Assembly: GCF_000236865.1 (NCBI RefSeq)
Contig: NZ_HE611016.1
Location: forward strand, 167,934-209,650
From: Senegalimassilia anaerobia JC110
GTDB taxonomy: Bacteria; Actinomycetota; Coriobacteriia; Coriobacteriales; Eggerthellaceae
Length of the DNA stretch: 41,717 bases
Direction: 5' to 3'
Below, one piece after another: positions 31,894 to 40,976 of the stretch (positions are counted from its first letter, which is position 1; every line of letters starts with the position of its first letter). The translations under genes were made by a program, and so were the position numbers. The notes below the pieces were generated by a model, which was not told the origin of the DNA, searched no databases, and worked only from the letters and a program-made list of their open reading frames with translations.

Positions 31894-33297
31894 TTGCCTG
31901 CAACCGATAAACGCGCTGCGTATTCGTTGTTCGCGCTCGTGGTCCTCACCGCGGCGTGCGGTAACCTGTCGCAAACCGCCGTGAACGCCATGATGATGGG
32001 TATTGTGGCGGATATGGGCGTCACCGTGGAGCTTGGCCAGTGGTTGAGCACCGGCTATATGCTCATGCTCGGGGTTGCCGTGCCCGCTGTCACGTGGATT
32101 TCCAAACGCTTCAGCGCAAGGCAGCATCTGCTTCTCGGTCTGGGGCTTTCCCTTGCGGGTTCGCTCATGTGCCTGGCTGCGCCCGGCTTCTGGGTGCTGC
32201 TGGCCGGGCGCATCCTGCAGGCGGTTTCCACAGGTATCCTTTTGCCGTTCATGACCACCATCGCCATGGTCAGCTTCCCTCCGGGCCGTCAGGCCACGGC
32301 CATGGGCATCGCGGGGGTGGCCATGGGCTTCGCGCCCAATATCGGGCCCACCGTGGGCGGCGCTATGGCATCGGCATGGGGCTGGCGCAGCTTCTTCGTT
32401 CTTCTGGCGGCTCTGACCTGCGTGTTGACGCTGTGCGCCCTGGTGCTGGTGAAGCCCACGAAGCCGCATGATGCTGCTGCCCGCCTGGACGCGGTCTCGC
32501 TTTCCTTGTCCACCCTGGGCCTGGGAGGCGTGCTGCTGGGCTTCAGCAACGCATCGTCCTTCGCGCTGATCAGCCCCTATGTATGGGGCCCGCTTGCCGT
32601 GGGCGTAGCTCTGTGCGCGGCGTTCATCGTGCGCCAAAAACGTTCGGGCAACCCGCTCATCGACCTGGGCGTGTTCCGCTCGTGCCGATTCAACGCCGGT
32701 TTCGGGGCGCAGAACCTGCTGTTTGCCTCCTTCATGGGCGTCACGCTGGTAGTGCCTCTTTACGTGGAAGGCCTGTGCGGCGGCACGGCGCTTCAGGCGG
32801 GCATGGTGCTGCTGCCGGGTACCGTTGCCGCGCTCGTGCTCAACCCGCTCGGCGGCGTGTTGACCGATCGCTTGGGCGCGCGACGGGTTTGCCTGGTGGG
32901 CGGGCTTATGCTCTCAGCCGGTGCCGTTCCCATGTGCTTTTTGGACGCCGCCTCGCCGTTGTGGCAGGCGGTCGTGTTCCAAGGCGTGCGCGCATGCGGC
33001 GTGTCGCTGCTCATCGGGCCGCTTACCCAGTGGAGCCTGGCGGACCTGCCGCGGCCGCTCGTGCCGCACGGCAGCTCGCTGTCTATCGCGGTGCGCCAGG
33101 CCTGCGCCAGCTTCGGCACGTCGGCCATGGTGCTGGCGATCTCGGCGGGGCAGGGGATCGCGTCCCGTGGCGGGTTGGCCGACGGCCTGCGATCTGCTCC
33201 GGATGCGCTTGCGGCGCTGCCGTACCACTTGGCGTTCGGCTTCTCGGCGGTGCTGTCGCTGTGCTTGCTCGTAACCATCGCGTGGAAGGTTCGTTAG
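31894..33297 (+). CDS. MFS transporter, DHA2/EmrB-QacA type
   Basis: The 467-aa protein has about 14 hydrophobic helices and the MFS drug-exporter marks WLSTGYMLMLGVAVP, RFSARQHLLLG (motif A-like loop) and GVAMGFAPNIGPTVGGAMASAWGWRSFF split over two helices (motif C region). It probably exports drugs or small metabolites by proton antiport; the substrate is unknown. The start is most likely TTG 31894, because AAAGGAGG lies just 5 nt before it (31881-31888); the GTG at 31876 lies upstream of that site. It follows pth after 26 nt and is probably cotranscribed. Confidence 0.87.
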   Translation: MPATDKRAAYSLFALVVLTAACGNLSQTAVNAMMMGIVADMGVTVELGQWLSTGYMLMLGVAVPAVTWISKRFSARQHLLLGLGLSLAGSLMCLAAPGFWVLLAGRILQAVSTGILLPFMTTIAMVSFPPGRQATAMGIAGVAMGFAPNIGPTVGGAMASAWGWRSFFVLLAALTCVLTLCALVLVKPTKPHDAAARLDAVSLSLSTLGLGGVLLGFSNASSFALISPYVWGPLAVGVALCAAFIVRQKRSGNPLIDLGVFRSCRFNAGFGAQNLLFASFMGVTLVVPLYVEGLCGGTALQAGMVLLPGTVAALVLNPLGGVLTDRLGARRVCLVGGLMLSAGAVPMCFLDAASPLWQAVVFQGVRACGVSLLIGPLTQWSLADLPRPLVPHGSSLSIAVRQACASFGTSAMVLAISAGQGIASRGGLADGLRSAPDALAALPYHLAFGFSAVLSLCLLVTIAWKVR

Positions 33298-33336
33298 CGC
33301 ATCTTGTGCCGTTCGCGGCCGTTTTCGCGCCAGCGG

Positions 33337-33364
33337 TTGCACGTTCCCGCACGTCTGGTATACT
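33337..33364 (+). promoter_or_regulatory. Sigma-70-type promoter of the amino-acid ABC operon
   Basis: TTGCAC (33337-33342), a 16-bp spacer and TATACT (33359-33364) lie about 85 nt before the binding-protein start. It is the best -35/-10 pair I found in the window. Confidence 0.65.
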
Positions 33365-33448
33365 TCACTTCAGCACTCTACTGTGATAAAGTGATTGCTA
33401 AGGAACCAAGCAGCCATGCCCGCGGGCATGCGCGGAAGGGAAGGGAAC

Positions 33449-34282
33449 ATGAAGAAGAAGCTCCTCGGCCTGGTGGCATGCGTTGCCACGTTGGCCCTGT
33501 CCGGCGCCCTGCTGGCGGGTTGCTCGGGCTCTGGCGACAAGACCGGCGGCGACTCCGCTGACGGCAAGGAAACCCTGACGGTCGGCTTCGACCAAAGCTA
33601 TCCGCCGTACGGCTTCGTCGGCGACGACGGCAAGTTCACCGGCTTCGACCTGGATCTGGCTCAGGCCGTGTGCGACAAGAACGGCTGGGAGCTGAAGCTG
33701 TCCGCCATCGACTGGGATGCCAAGGACGCGCTGCTGGCCCAGGGCAACATCAACTGCATCTGGAACGGCTTCACCATGGAGGGCCGCGAGGATGGCTACA
33801 CCTTCTCCGATCCCTACATGCTCAATGAGCAGGTCATCGTCGTGAAGGCCGGCAGCGACATCTCCGATTTCGCGGGCCTGTCCGGCAAGACCGTCATGAC
33901 CCAGGTCGACTCCGCCGCACTTGACGTGCTCGAGGGCGACCAGGCCGAGGTTGCCGCCACCTTCAAGGGCGGTGCCGCTCAGACCATCGGCGACTACAAC
34001 AATGCCTTCATGCAGCTTGACTCCGGCATGATCGACGCCGTCGCCTGCGACCTGTCCATCGCGCAGTACCAGATCGCTGCGAACCCCGACAAGTACGTGC
34101 AGCTGTCCACCCCGCTGTCCACCGAGCACTACGCCGTGGGCTTCAAGAAGGGTGACACCGAGCTGGCCCAGAAGGTCACCGAGACCCTGAAGCAGCTCGA
34201 CGCCGACGGCACCGTCAAGGAGCTGTGCGAGAAGTACGCAAGCTATGGCATCAGCTACGACAACTGGGTGCTCGGCAAGTAA
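33449..34282 (+). CDS. Amino-acid ABC transporter substrate-binding lipoprotein
   Basis: The 277-aa protein has a lipoprotein signal (MKKKLLGL...ALLAGC, lipidated Cys near residue 24), a Gly/Ser/Asp-rich linker and a family-3 solute-binding domain (LTVGFDQSYPPYGFVGDDG, FTGFDLDLAQAVC, WNGFTMEGRED, TPLSTEHYAVGFKKGD). It is anchored on the outer face of the membrane and hands a polar amino acid to the permease. ATG 33449 follows AAGGGAAC and gives the signal peptide. The exact ligand is not readable. Confidence 0.92.
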   Translation: MKKKLLGLVACVATLALSGALLAGCSGSGDKTGGDSADGKETLTVGFDQSYPPYGFVGDDGKFTGFDLDLAQAVCDKNGWELKLSAIDWDAKDALLAQGNINCIWNGFTMEGREDGYTFSDPYMLNEQVIVVKAGSDISDFAGLSGKTVMTQVDSAALDVLEGDQAEVAATFKGGAAQTIGDYNNAFMQLDSGMIDAVACDLSIAQYQIAANPDKYVQLSTPLSTEHYAVGFKKGDTELAQKVTETLKQLDADGTVKELCEKYASYGISYDNWVLGK

Positions 34283-34289
34283 TGCCCCC

Positions 34290-34458
34290 GCTTGCCCCCG
34301 GCAAGCAGCTTGATAGCGTATCCTATTAGGGCCGGAGATGCGAACCCTTGCCCCTATGCACGATGCGACGCGAATCCAACGGCGTTCACGTGCATGGTGG
34401 GCTGGGGAAGCATCCCCGGCCTTCCGGCTGATGTACCCCGCCAACCTGCGAAGGTTGG
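34290..34458 (+). promoter_or_regulatory. Hairpins in the binding protein-permease gap
   Basis: Stems GCTTGCC/GGCAAGC (34290-34306), GGGG/CCCC near 34405-34418 and CCAACCT/AGGTTGG (34441-34458) lie in a 221-bp gap within the operon. None has a T-run. They probably protect or process the mRNA so that the binding protein is made in excess. Confidence 0.5.
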
Positions 34459-34503
34459 CATTCGGCGTGTTAAGACAAGAGCGTTTCTCTTGGAAGGAGA
34501 CCA

Positions 34504-35157
34504 ATGGAATTCGGAACCATGATGGGGCTGCTGCTCTCCGGCCTGCAGTTCACCGCCATCATCTTCGTGATCACGCTTGTGGGCGCGTTGCCCCTCGGCG
34601 TGCTGGTGGCGCTTGGCCGCATGAGCAAGTTCAAGCCGCTGTCGCTTTTGGTGCAGTTCTATATATCGGTCATGCGCGGCACGCCGCTTATGCTGCAGCT
34701 GATGATGTGGATGTTCGGTCCGTTTTACCTGTTCGGCGCCTCAATGGGCCCGGATTGGAAGTACTTCGCGTGCTGCATCGGCTTCATCCTGAACTACGCT
34801 GCCTACTTCGGCGAGATCTACCGCAGCGGCATCCAGTCCATCCCGCGCGGCCAGTACGAGGCCGCCGAGGTGCTCGGCTACACGCGCACGCAGACCTTCA
34901 TGAAGATCATCCTGCCGCAGGTGTTCAAGCGCATCCTTCCCGCCATGGGTAATGAGGTCATCACGCTGGTCAAGGACACGTCGCTGGCGTTCGTGCTCGG
35001 CATCATGGAGATGTTCACGCAGGCCAAGGCCATCGCAGCCGCTCAAACCAGCATGATGCCCTACGTCATCGCCGGCCTGATCTACTGGGTGTTCAACTTC
35101 GTGGTGGTCATGGTGCTCAACCGCGTCGAGAAAAGGATGAACTACTATCATGACTAA
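34504..35157 (+). CDS. Amino-acid ABC transporter permease (HisM/GlnP type)
   Basis: The 217-aa membrane protein has about five helices and the conserved EAA loop (QYEAAEVLGYTRTQTFMKIILPQ, residues about 119-141 in outline), which contacts the ATPase. SVMRGTPLMLQL and FGEIYRSGIQSI are further family marks. It forms the channel of the importer, probably as a homodimer since only one permease gene is present. AAGGAG lies 5-6 nt before the ATG. It overlaps the ATPase gene by 8 nt. Confidence 0.94.
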   Translation: MEFGTMMGLLLSGLQFTAIIFVITLVGALPLGVLVALGRMSKFKPLSLLVQFYISVMRGTPLMLQLMMWMFGPFYLFGASMGPDWKYFACCIGFILNYAAYFGEIYRSGIQSIPRGQYEAAEVLGYTRTQTFMKIILPQVFKRILPAMGNEVITLVKDTSLAFVLGIMEMFTQAKAIAAAQTSMMPYVIAGLIYWVFNFVVVMVLNRVEKRMNYYHD

Positions 35158-35914
35158 CCCCCTTGTTTCCCTTTCGCACGCACGTAAGAGCTTCGGCAAA
35201 ACCGAGGTGCTCAAAGATATCTCCCTGTCGGTGGAGCAGGGCCAGGTCGTCGCCATCATCGGCCCTTCCGGTGGCGGCAAATCCACGCTTCTGCGTTGCA
35301 TGACGCTGCTTGAAACCCTTGACGGTGGCAGTCTGTCCTACGGCGACCTTGCCGTGGCGACCGACAACGGTTCCGGTTCTGTGTACGGCGGCAAGGCCGT
35401 GCTCTCGCAGGCGAAAACGCGCTTCGGCCTGGTGTTCCAGAACTTCAACCTGTTCCCGCACTACACGGTGCTGAAGAACATCACCGACGCGCCGCTATCC
35501 GTGCAGAAGCGCCCGAAGGACCAGGTCATGGCCCAGGCGCACGAGCTATTGGCGAAAATGGGCCTGGAGGGCAAGGAGAACATGGTTCCTTGCGAGCTCT
35601 CCGGCGGCCAGCAGCAGCGCGTGGCCATCGCGCGCGCCCTGGCCCTGAACCCTGACGTGCTGTTCTTCGACGAGCCCACCAGCGCCCTTGACCCCGAGCT
35701 CACCAAAGGTGTGCTCAAGGTTATCCGCGACCTTGCCGACGAGCATATGACCATGGTCATCGTCACGCACGAGATGAGCTTCGCCCGCGACGTCGCCGAC
35801 CACATCATCTTCATGGACGGCGGCTACATCGTGGAGGAGGGCCCTGCCGAGCAGGTGATCAACAACCCGCAACAGGAGCGCACGAAGCTGTTCTTGGCGA
35901 ACTACGGGGATTAA
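35150..35914 (+). CDS. Amino-acid ABC transporter ATP-binding protein (GlnQ type)
   Basis: The 254-aa ATPase drives the importer. Walker A is GPSGGGKST, the Q-loop [15 protein letters not shown], the signature [15 protein letters not shown], Walker [13 protein letters not shown] and the switch His [10 protein letters not shown]. An insert of about 15 residues ([15 protein letters not shown]) sits before the Q-loop. Translation is coupled to the permease by an 8-nt overlap. A terminator follows at 35951. Confidence 0.95.
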   Translation: MTNPLVSLSHARKSFGKTEVLKDISLSVEQGQVVAIIGPSGGGKSTLLRCMTLLETLDGGSLSYGDLAVATDNGSGSVYGGKAVLSQAKTRFGLVFQNFNLFPHYTVLKNITDAPLSVQKRPKDQVMAQAHELLAKMGLEGKENMVPCELSGGQQQRVAIARALALNPDVLFFDEPTSALDPELTKGVLKVIRDLADEHMTMVIVTHEMSFARDVADHIIFMDGGYIVEEGPAEQVINNPQQERTKLFLANYGD

Positions 35915-35950
35915 CGAAACGGTTTGCGGCGTGCAATGCGCTGCAGGGGA

Positions 35951-35978
35951 AAGCGCCCGGACATCCGGGCGCTTTTGC
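35951..35978 (+). terminator. Terminator of the amino-acid ABC operon
   Basis: AAGCGCCCGGA and TCCGGGCGCTT (35951-35974) form a perfect stem with a tiny loop, followed by TTTTG. It lies before the next start, so that gene is separate or read through. Confidence 0.8.
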
Positions 35979-35995
35979 ATGGGAAAGGCGGAAGC

Positions 35996-36763
35996 TTGGA
36001 AGAGAAAGATCCTCAGGCGTCGTTGACCTCGGGTGACGGCACGGTGACGTTCTACATCACGCGGCATGGGCAGACGGTCTACAACGTCGCAAGCCGCGTG
36101 CAGGGCTGGTGCGATTCGCAGCTCACCGATGAGGGCATCCGCGTGGCCCGCTTGCTGGGCCGCGGCCTGGCGGAGGTCCCGTTCGCGCAGGCCTACTGCA
36201 GCGATGCCGGTCGTGCCGTGCAAACGCTCAATGCGGTGCTCGCTGCCAGGGCCAAGGAGAACCCGCAGGCCGAACTGCCGTTCATTCACGTTCCCGACCC
36301 GCGCCTTCGCGAATGGTGCTATGGCAACCTTGAAGCGGGGCCGGGGGCCGAGCTGCACGCGGCGCTCACCCGCGGCTTCGGCGAGGATCTGTCCTTCGAT
36401 GAGCTGAACCGGCGCCTGCCTCAGGTGGCCGAGGTGCTGGCCGACCAGGACGACACCGGGCGCGCGGAGCGCTTCGACCAGGTGAAGGCGCGCCTGGAAA
36501 GCTTCTTCAGCGAAGCGGGCAAGCAGGCGCTTGCCGCGGGCGGCGGCAACGTGCTGGTGGTCACGCATTCGTTCGTGGTGCGATCGGTCATGTATCTGCT
36601 GGATCCTTCGCGCGTTAACGACCCGCTCAAGATCAAGAACGCCAGCGTCACCCAGGTGACGTACGACGGCGAAACTTTCACGTTAGGAGAAACGGCATCT
36701 ACCCGCTGGCTGGGCGAGATGCCGCCGGAAGCCAACGCTATCCCCTTCGGGTTCCGCATGTAA
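35996..36763 (+). CDS. Histidine phosphatase family protein (phosphoglycerate mutase-like)
   Basis: The 255-aa protein has the phosphohistidine motif YITRHGQTVYN (H24), LTDEGIRVARLLGRGL, a YCSDAGRAVQT segment and a second His in VVTHSFVVRSVMY. EWCYGNLE supplies the usual acid region. Members dephosphorylate diverse metabolites or proteins; the substrate is unknown. The likely start is TTG 35996, preceded by AAAGGCGGAAGC; the frame extends back to 35924 but would run through the terminator hairpin. A bidirectional terminator follows. Confidence 0.85.
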   Translation: MEEKDPQASLTSGDGTVTFYITRHGQTVYNVASRVQGWCDSQLTDEGIRVARLLGRGLAEVPFAQAYCSDAGRAVQTLNAVLAARAKENPQAELPFIHVPDPRLREWCYGNLEAGPGAELHAALTRGFGEDLSFDELNRRLPQVAEVLADQDDTGRAERFDQVKARLESFFSEAGKQALAAGGGNVLVVTHSFVVRSVMYLLDPSRVNDPLKIKNASVTQVTYDGETFTLGETASTRWLGEMPPEANAIPFGFRM

Positions 36764-36776
36764 ACAAGCGAACGCA

Positions 36777-36810
36777 AAAGGCCCGGGGATGTGTCCCCGG
36801 GCCTTTCTCA
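36777..36810. terminator. Bidirectional terminator
   Basis: AAAGGCCCGGGGA (36777-36789) and TCCCCGGGCCTTT (36794-36806) pair perfectly over 13 bp around a 4-nt loop, with A/T runs on both sides. It separates the convergent phosphatase and DUF4012 genes. Confidence 0.9.
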
Positions 36811-36833
36811 TGGCGTGTGAGCCGCGTTGTCGT

Positions 36834-38918
36834 TTACTGGTGGTACTTCGTCAGCGTCGGTGTAGTTGCCAGCTGCAGGTTGCCCTCGACGCCTGCCGGC
36901 AGGGTGACCGTGTAGCTGTAGGTCACGGTGGACTCCACGGGCAGCGGGTTGTTCGGCTTGGGCAGCACCGAGAAGTCGCCCACCTGGCAGGTGAAGGTGA
37001 CGTCAAGACCCTGATAGGTTGCCTTGCCGAGCGTGGCGCCGTTCGATGCCGTCACGTCGGAGATCGTGCCGCCTGCAGGAGCGTAGAAGTAGATGAACGG
37101 GTCGGCATCGCCCAGGCTCTTGTCGTTGTCCGAGACGATGTAGCCGCCGCCTTGCTTCGCTTCCTGCGCGGTCATGAAGTTCGTCAGCGTGGTGGTCACG
37201 TGATAGGTGCGGGACCCGTCGTTGCCCGTGACGGGGCTGGAGACCTGGGTGTCCATGCCCAGCCACCAGCCAAGCTTGCTGCCTGCCCAGAAGTTGACGA
37301 ACACGCCAAGGGTGGGCTCCTGTTGCGATGCGGCGGTCATGGAGCCCGAATAGCCCATATCCTCGATGTAGCTCTGCTCGGTGGCGTTGGCCAGCCAGAT
37401 CATGACGCGGCGATCCTCAAGGCCGCCCATCATGGTGGAGACCAGCTTCATGAGCGAGGATGCGTTCATGTTCTCCAAAGCCGAATCGAACGCGTATTCC
37501 GCGGCCTCGGCGAACAGGGCATCGCACAGGTCGTTGCCCTCGGACATGTTCGAGCCGCTGGACAGGTACTTCCAGTACAGGTCGTGCTGCAGCACCTTCG
37601 TGGCGTTCGTGCCATCGATGGTGGTGCCGTCGGACAGCGTGAAGCTATCGCCCGTGGCGGCCAGCAGGTCCTGGACCATGGTCGGGGTGATGGAGATGAC
37701 GCCGTCGACGGACTGCTCGGTCTTCTCCTGATAGGCGGCCGCCCAAATGCCGGCGACGCGCGGGTAGTCGGGGTTGAAGCTGTTATCCCAGGAATACTGC
37801 GTGTACCAGGGATAGAACAGCGCGTTCTCCTCGTCGGTGATGGCGCACTGCGCGGGCGTTTCCTCGGCCATCATGTCGTAGACCTTGGTGAAATCGCCCA
37901 GCTCGATGGCGCCGTTGTCGATGGAGACGGTGCCCATGGAGCCGGGGAAGCCGCCCGAGGCGCGGATCTCGGCGGTGTTCTGCGCGGCCAGCAGGTACGT
38001 GCGGTTGCCGTTCGCGCCGAGCATGGAGCCGATGATGGGCGCGAAGGTGTTCGCCTCCTGGAAGACGTCGTTGATGCCCGTGATCTTCTCCTGGGCGGGC
38101 CCCACCAGCTTCTGCAGCTTCTCGATATGGAAGGCGGGAAGCGAGGATAGCTCGTCGGTGCAGCGCTGCATGGCCGGGGCGCCGTTTTGGATGGCGCCGA
38201 GCAGCGTGGTGATGGCGGCGATGTTCAGCTTGCCGTCGGCATCGATGCAGGCGGATGGCGGCGTGGTGGACAGGCTGCTGGTCAGCGGCACGATGGCGTT
38301 GTCGGATGCGTCGGCCAGTGCGGAGGCGATGGCCTGCACGCCCTTCACGTCGCTGCCTACGACGGGCAGCATGGCGGCCACGTCCCAAACGGGGGAGGAG
38401 AGCTCCTCGTTCATGGCCTGTGCCGAAGACTGCAGGTTGGAGGCGTTCTTCGCCGCCGTTGCGAAGTCCTGCCCGGCGATGGCGGTTTGGATGCCGTTGA
38501 CGTTGGAAAGCGCGGTCTCGGCCTGGGATTTCACGTCCTTTGCGGACAGCGCCAGCGCCGCGCCGTAGCCGCACGCGCCCACCAACAGGCACGCGATGAC
38601 GACGATGCAGACGATCAGCTTGGTGTGCTTCTTGCGGCGCTTCTTCTTCACGCGGATCATGCCGTCGTGCTCGTGATTGCTCGGAAGAGGCTGGAAGTTG
38701 AAATCCTGCCTTCCGTATGGGTTGCCGTACCCGTTTTGCGGCGGCTGCTGCCCAGGTTGCTGGGCGTAGCGCGGCTGCTGATACGGGGGGCGCTGATATG
38801 CTTGCTGGCCGTATGGCTGTTGCGGGCGCGCCGGTGCTTGCCGGCCCATGTTGGCGGGACGGTTGGCCTGTTGCCCATATGCCTGGTCCGGGCGCGAATG
38901 CTTTCCGTTGTTCTGCAT
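36834..38918 (-). CDS. DUF4012 domain-containing membrane protein
   Basis: The 694-aa protein has a Gln/Pro/Tyr-rich cytoplasmic tail (residues 1-80, many QQPYGQQ-like units), a basic stop-transfer stretch (VKKKRRKKHTK), one membrane helix (about 101-123) and a long outer domain. That domain carries DUF4012 features: a helical part (about 125-260), then LGANGNRTYLLAAQNTAEIRASGGFPGSMG, where the N-x-A-E-x-R-x-x-G-G-F pattern is the family hallmark. The function of DUF4012 is unknown; members resemble LytR-type envelope proteins in setting. ATG 38918 follows CAGGAG. Upstream residues in frame (to 39086) have no ribosome site. Confidence 0.87.
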   Translation of the reverse strand: MQNNGKHSRPDQAYGQQANRPANMGRQAPARPQQPYGQQAYQRPPYQQPRYAQQPGQQPPQNGYGNPYGRQDFNFQPLPSNHEHDGMIRVKKKRRKKHTKLIVCIVVIACLLVGACGYGAALALSAKDVKSQAETALSNVNGIQTAIAGQDFATAAKNASNLQSSAQAMNEELSSPVWDVAAMLPVVGSDVKGVQAIASALADASDNAIVPLTSSLSTTPPSACIDADGKLNIAAITTLLGAIQNGAPAMQRCTDELSSLPAFHIEKLQKLVGPAQEKITGINDVFQEANTFAPIIGSMLGANGNRTYLLAAQNTAEIRASGGFPGSMGTVSIDNGAIELGDFTKVYDMMAEETPAQCAITDEENALFYPWYTQYSWDNSFNPDYPRVAGIWAAAYQEKTEQSVDGVISITPTMVQDLLAATGDSFTLSDGTTIDGTNATKVLQHDLYWKYLSSGSNMSEGNDLCDALFAEAAEYAFDSALENMNASSLMKLVSTMMGGLEDRRVMIWLANATEQSYIEDMGYSGSMTAASQQEPTLGVFVNFWAGSKLGWWLGMDTQVSSPVTGNDGSRTYHVTTTLTNFMTAQEAKQGGGYIVSDNDKSLGDADPFIYFYAPAGGTISDVTASNGATLGKATYQGLDVTFTCQVGDFSVLPKPNNPLPVESTVTYSYTVTLPAGVEGNLQLATTPTLTKYHQ

Positions 38919-39094
38919 AACACTCCTGACTTGCCTGTAACTACAAGGGGAAAGTGTATCACGCGCAGTGTCGGCGGGGGACATATGCACGCGAAGCCCA
39001 GATGACGGGCTTATCGGGAAGCCATCTGCCGATGGACCTGTCATCAACGACGGCTTTTGCGCTATATACGAGCGTTCGCCAAGCATGCGGGTTT

Positions 39095-39128
39095 CGGACG
39101 CATAACGCTACGTCCCCAAGTGTCAGAC
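39095..39128 (+). repeat. Dispersed GTCCCCAAGTGTC repeat copy
   Basis: This copy reads CGGACGCATAACGC, then TACGTCCCCAAGTGTC. It keeps the core and the spacing of the copies at 9497, 10668, 10698 and 23456. Confidence 0.75.
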
Positions 39129-39148
39129 GGGAAACGATCAGCGAACGC

Positions 39149-39174
39149 AAAAAGCCTGGGAATAGGCCCCGGGC
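39149..39174 (-). terminator. Terminator of the caspase-like gene
   Basis: GCCTGGG (39154-39160) pairs with CCCGGGC (39168-39174, one G-U pair). On the minus strand the stem is followed by TTTTT. It lies about 30 nt beyond the stop. Confidence 0.7.
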
Positions 39175-39203
39175 CATTTTGCGCGCTATGTGCGTCCTGT
39201 TTA

Positions 39204-40976
39204 TCAGTGGTTCTCAATGACGTGCGGGATGACGCGGTGCCACGCCGTTCCGGTCTCCTGGTCATAGATGACGTCGTTGGCCATCTCGTCGATGTAGAAT
39301 GAGATGTACACCCCGCTCGAGTCCCTCGTCAGGCAGGAGCATCTTCCCTGGTTCAGCATCATGTCGACGACGCCGTTGCAGAATTCGAACTTCACGGGCC
39401 CGGAAGGCTGGGGCCTGCCAAGGGCGCGCGAGTCGATGAGCGAGTAATAGTCGTAGGTCACCAGATCGCCCTTTGCAAGGAAGTCGATATAACGGGGCTC
39501 CTGGGCGTTCGGGTCGGGGCTCCAAAGGCCCACGATCATGTTGTTCGTCAGCGTGGTCTCGGGCATGGGCGCCGTCTGCCCGCTGCTGGAAGCGCTCGAC
39601 CCGCTGTTAGCGGAGCTGCCGCCGGTGGATTCGCTCGGCTTGCTCTCAGTTGCGGGCAAACCGCTGTTGGCGGAGCTGCCGCCGGATGACTCGCTCGACT
39701 TGGACTCGGTCTCCTTGCCCGTGCTCGAGTTGTTCGAGCTGCTTGTCGAGCCGGAACTCGTGCTGCTTTCGGCGGGTTTGTCCTGGGTTTTGCCCTTGCT
39801 CGCCGAGTCTGCCTGCACCTTGAGGTCTCCGGCCTCGGTTCCGCCGAACAGCTTCACCTTGACGTTGCGCTGCGATTCGATGAAGTTGGCGTCCGCGCCC
39901 ACGCGCTCAAGATATTCGGCGGAATCGTTCCCGATGGTTCTCTTCGCCGTGCTCAGGCTTTTCGACAGCGTGGGGTAGTTGCCGTTCTCGTCGGGGGTCA
40001 AAAACGTGGTCAGCACGCCCTGGAGCATGGCGACGTTGTAGACGTGCGAGATCGACCCGGTGTTGCCGAAGACGGCCGTTGCGCCGTTGTCCAGGAACGC
40101 GTCGGCCAGCTGGCTATCCTCTCCCGTGCTGCAGGCGCACAGGTACACGACCGACCCGCCCATGCCGCGCACGTAGCGCTTGACGAAGCCGGGCGTGATC
40201 GCAAGGTGGCTGTCGGGATCCCCAGCAACGTTGACGATCGTGGCGCGGTCGTTCTTAATCTCGATGAGCTGGGATTTGTCGCTTAGGTCGGAATCAATCC
40301 CGGTGTCAAGGACACTGCCGGTCTTGCGGTTGTACCCGCCGTGGCCGGCCCAGATAAGCAGCTGCTGTTTGCCGCCGAGCTCTTTAAGCCCGGCAAGCGT
40401 GATGTTGCTCGGGGTTTTCGCCGTGGAGGCGGACCATTTCGAGGAAGCTGAGGAAAACGCGCTGGTGATGGTGCTGATCGCCGCGAGCGAATCGGTTCGT
40501 CCCGTGGTCTCCACCGAGCTGACGGTGGCTTCGGAATCGGTGCTCAAGGCATCGGTTCCCTCGGGCGCGGCTATGTAGAGATATGACAGGCCGTTCTCGA
40601 ACTTGAAGTACACGCTGTTGTCGTCGGCGGTGTAAGAGGATACGACCCCTTGCGCCTCAAGCTCCTTCGCGTAGGACTTTTGTGCTGCTATGGCGTTTTT
40701 GGCATCTTCTTCGGTTTGAAATCCACCCGATGCGTACGTGGCGGCGTTCTGGTCGATTTGATTGAGGGTCTCCTCGAATTCGGCGATCTCGGCATTGGAG
40801 AGCTCGGGAGCGGTGAATTCCTCCCAGATATCTAAGGCGAAGTTCGTTCCCGTGAGGAAGTATTGCACCGCAAGGACGACGATCGCGGCGATGACGATGA
40901 ACGCCACGGTATTATCGCCGCTGCCGTTCTTAGAACCGTTCGATGAGCTTTGCGAGGGCTTGTCGGGCGTTGCCAT
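39204..40976 (-). CDS. Membrane-anchored caspase-like (CHAT/C25-type fold) protein
   Basis: The 590-aa protein has a short Ser/Gly/Asn-rich N-terminus, one membrane helix (residues 24-42), then an outer part. Residues about 200-320 look like a caspase-fold domain: a strand plus His-Gly motif LLIWAGHGGY (H212), then VVYLCACSTGEDSQLADAFLDNGATAVFG, with C282 (or C280) as the likely nucleophile, the spacing seen in CHAT and gingipain-like peptidases. A Ser-rich linker (about 400-470, repeated GGSSANSG units) leads to a C-terminal domain (about 475-585) that begins NMIVGLWSPD, like lipocalin-type domains. AAGGAG lies 5 nt before the ATG. It may cut or bind surface proteins; catalysis is inferred. 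No exact family is claimed. Confidence 0.65.
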   Translation of the reverse strand: MATPDKPSQSSSNGSKNGSGDNTVAFIVIAAIVVLAVQYFLTGTNFALDIWEEFTAPELSNAEIAEFEETLNQIDQNAATYASGGFQTEEDAKNAIAAQKSYAKELEAQGVVSSYTADDNSVYFKFENGLSYLYIAAPEGTDALSTDSEATVSSVETTGRTDSLAAISTITSAFSSASSKWSASTAKTPSNITLAGLKELGGKQQLLIWAGHGGYNRKTGSVLDTGIDSDLSDKSQLIEIKNDRATIVNVAGDPDSHLAITPGFVKRYVRGMGGSVVYLCACSTGEDSQLADAFLDNGATAVFGNTGSISHVYNVAMLQGVLTTFLTPDENGNYPTLSKSLSTAKRTIGNDSAEYLERVGADANFIESQRNVKVKLFGGTEAGDLKVQADSASKGKTQDKPAESSTSSGSTSSSNNSSTGKETESKSSESSGGSSANSGLPATESKPSESTGGSSANSGSSASSSGQTAPMPETTLTNNMIVGLWSPDPNAQEPRYIDFLAKGDLVTYDYYSLIDSRALGRPQPSGPVKFEFCNGVVDMMLNQGRCSCLTRDSSGVYISFYIDEMANDVIYDQETGTAWHRVIPHVIENH

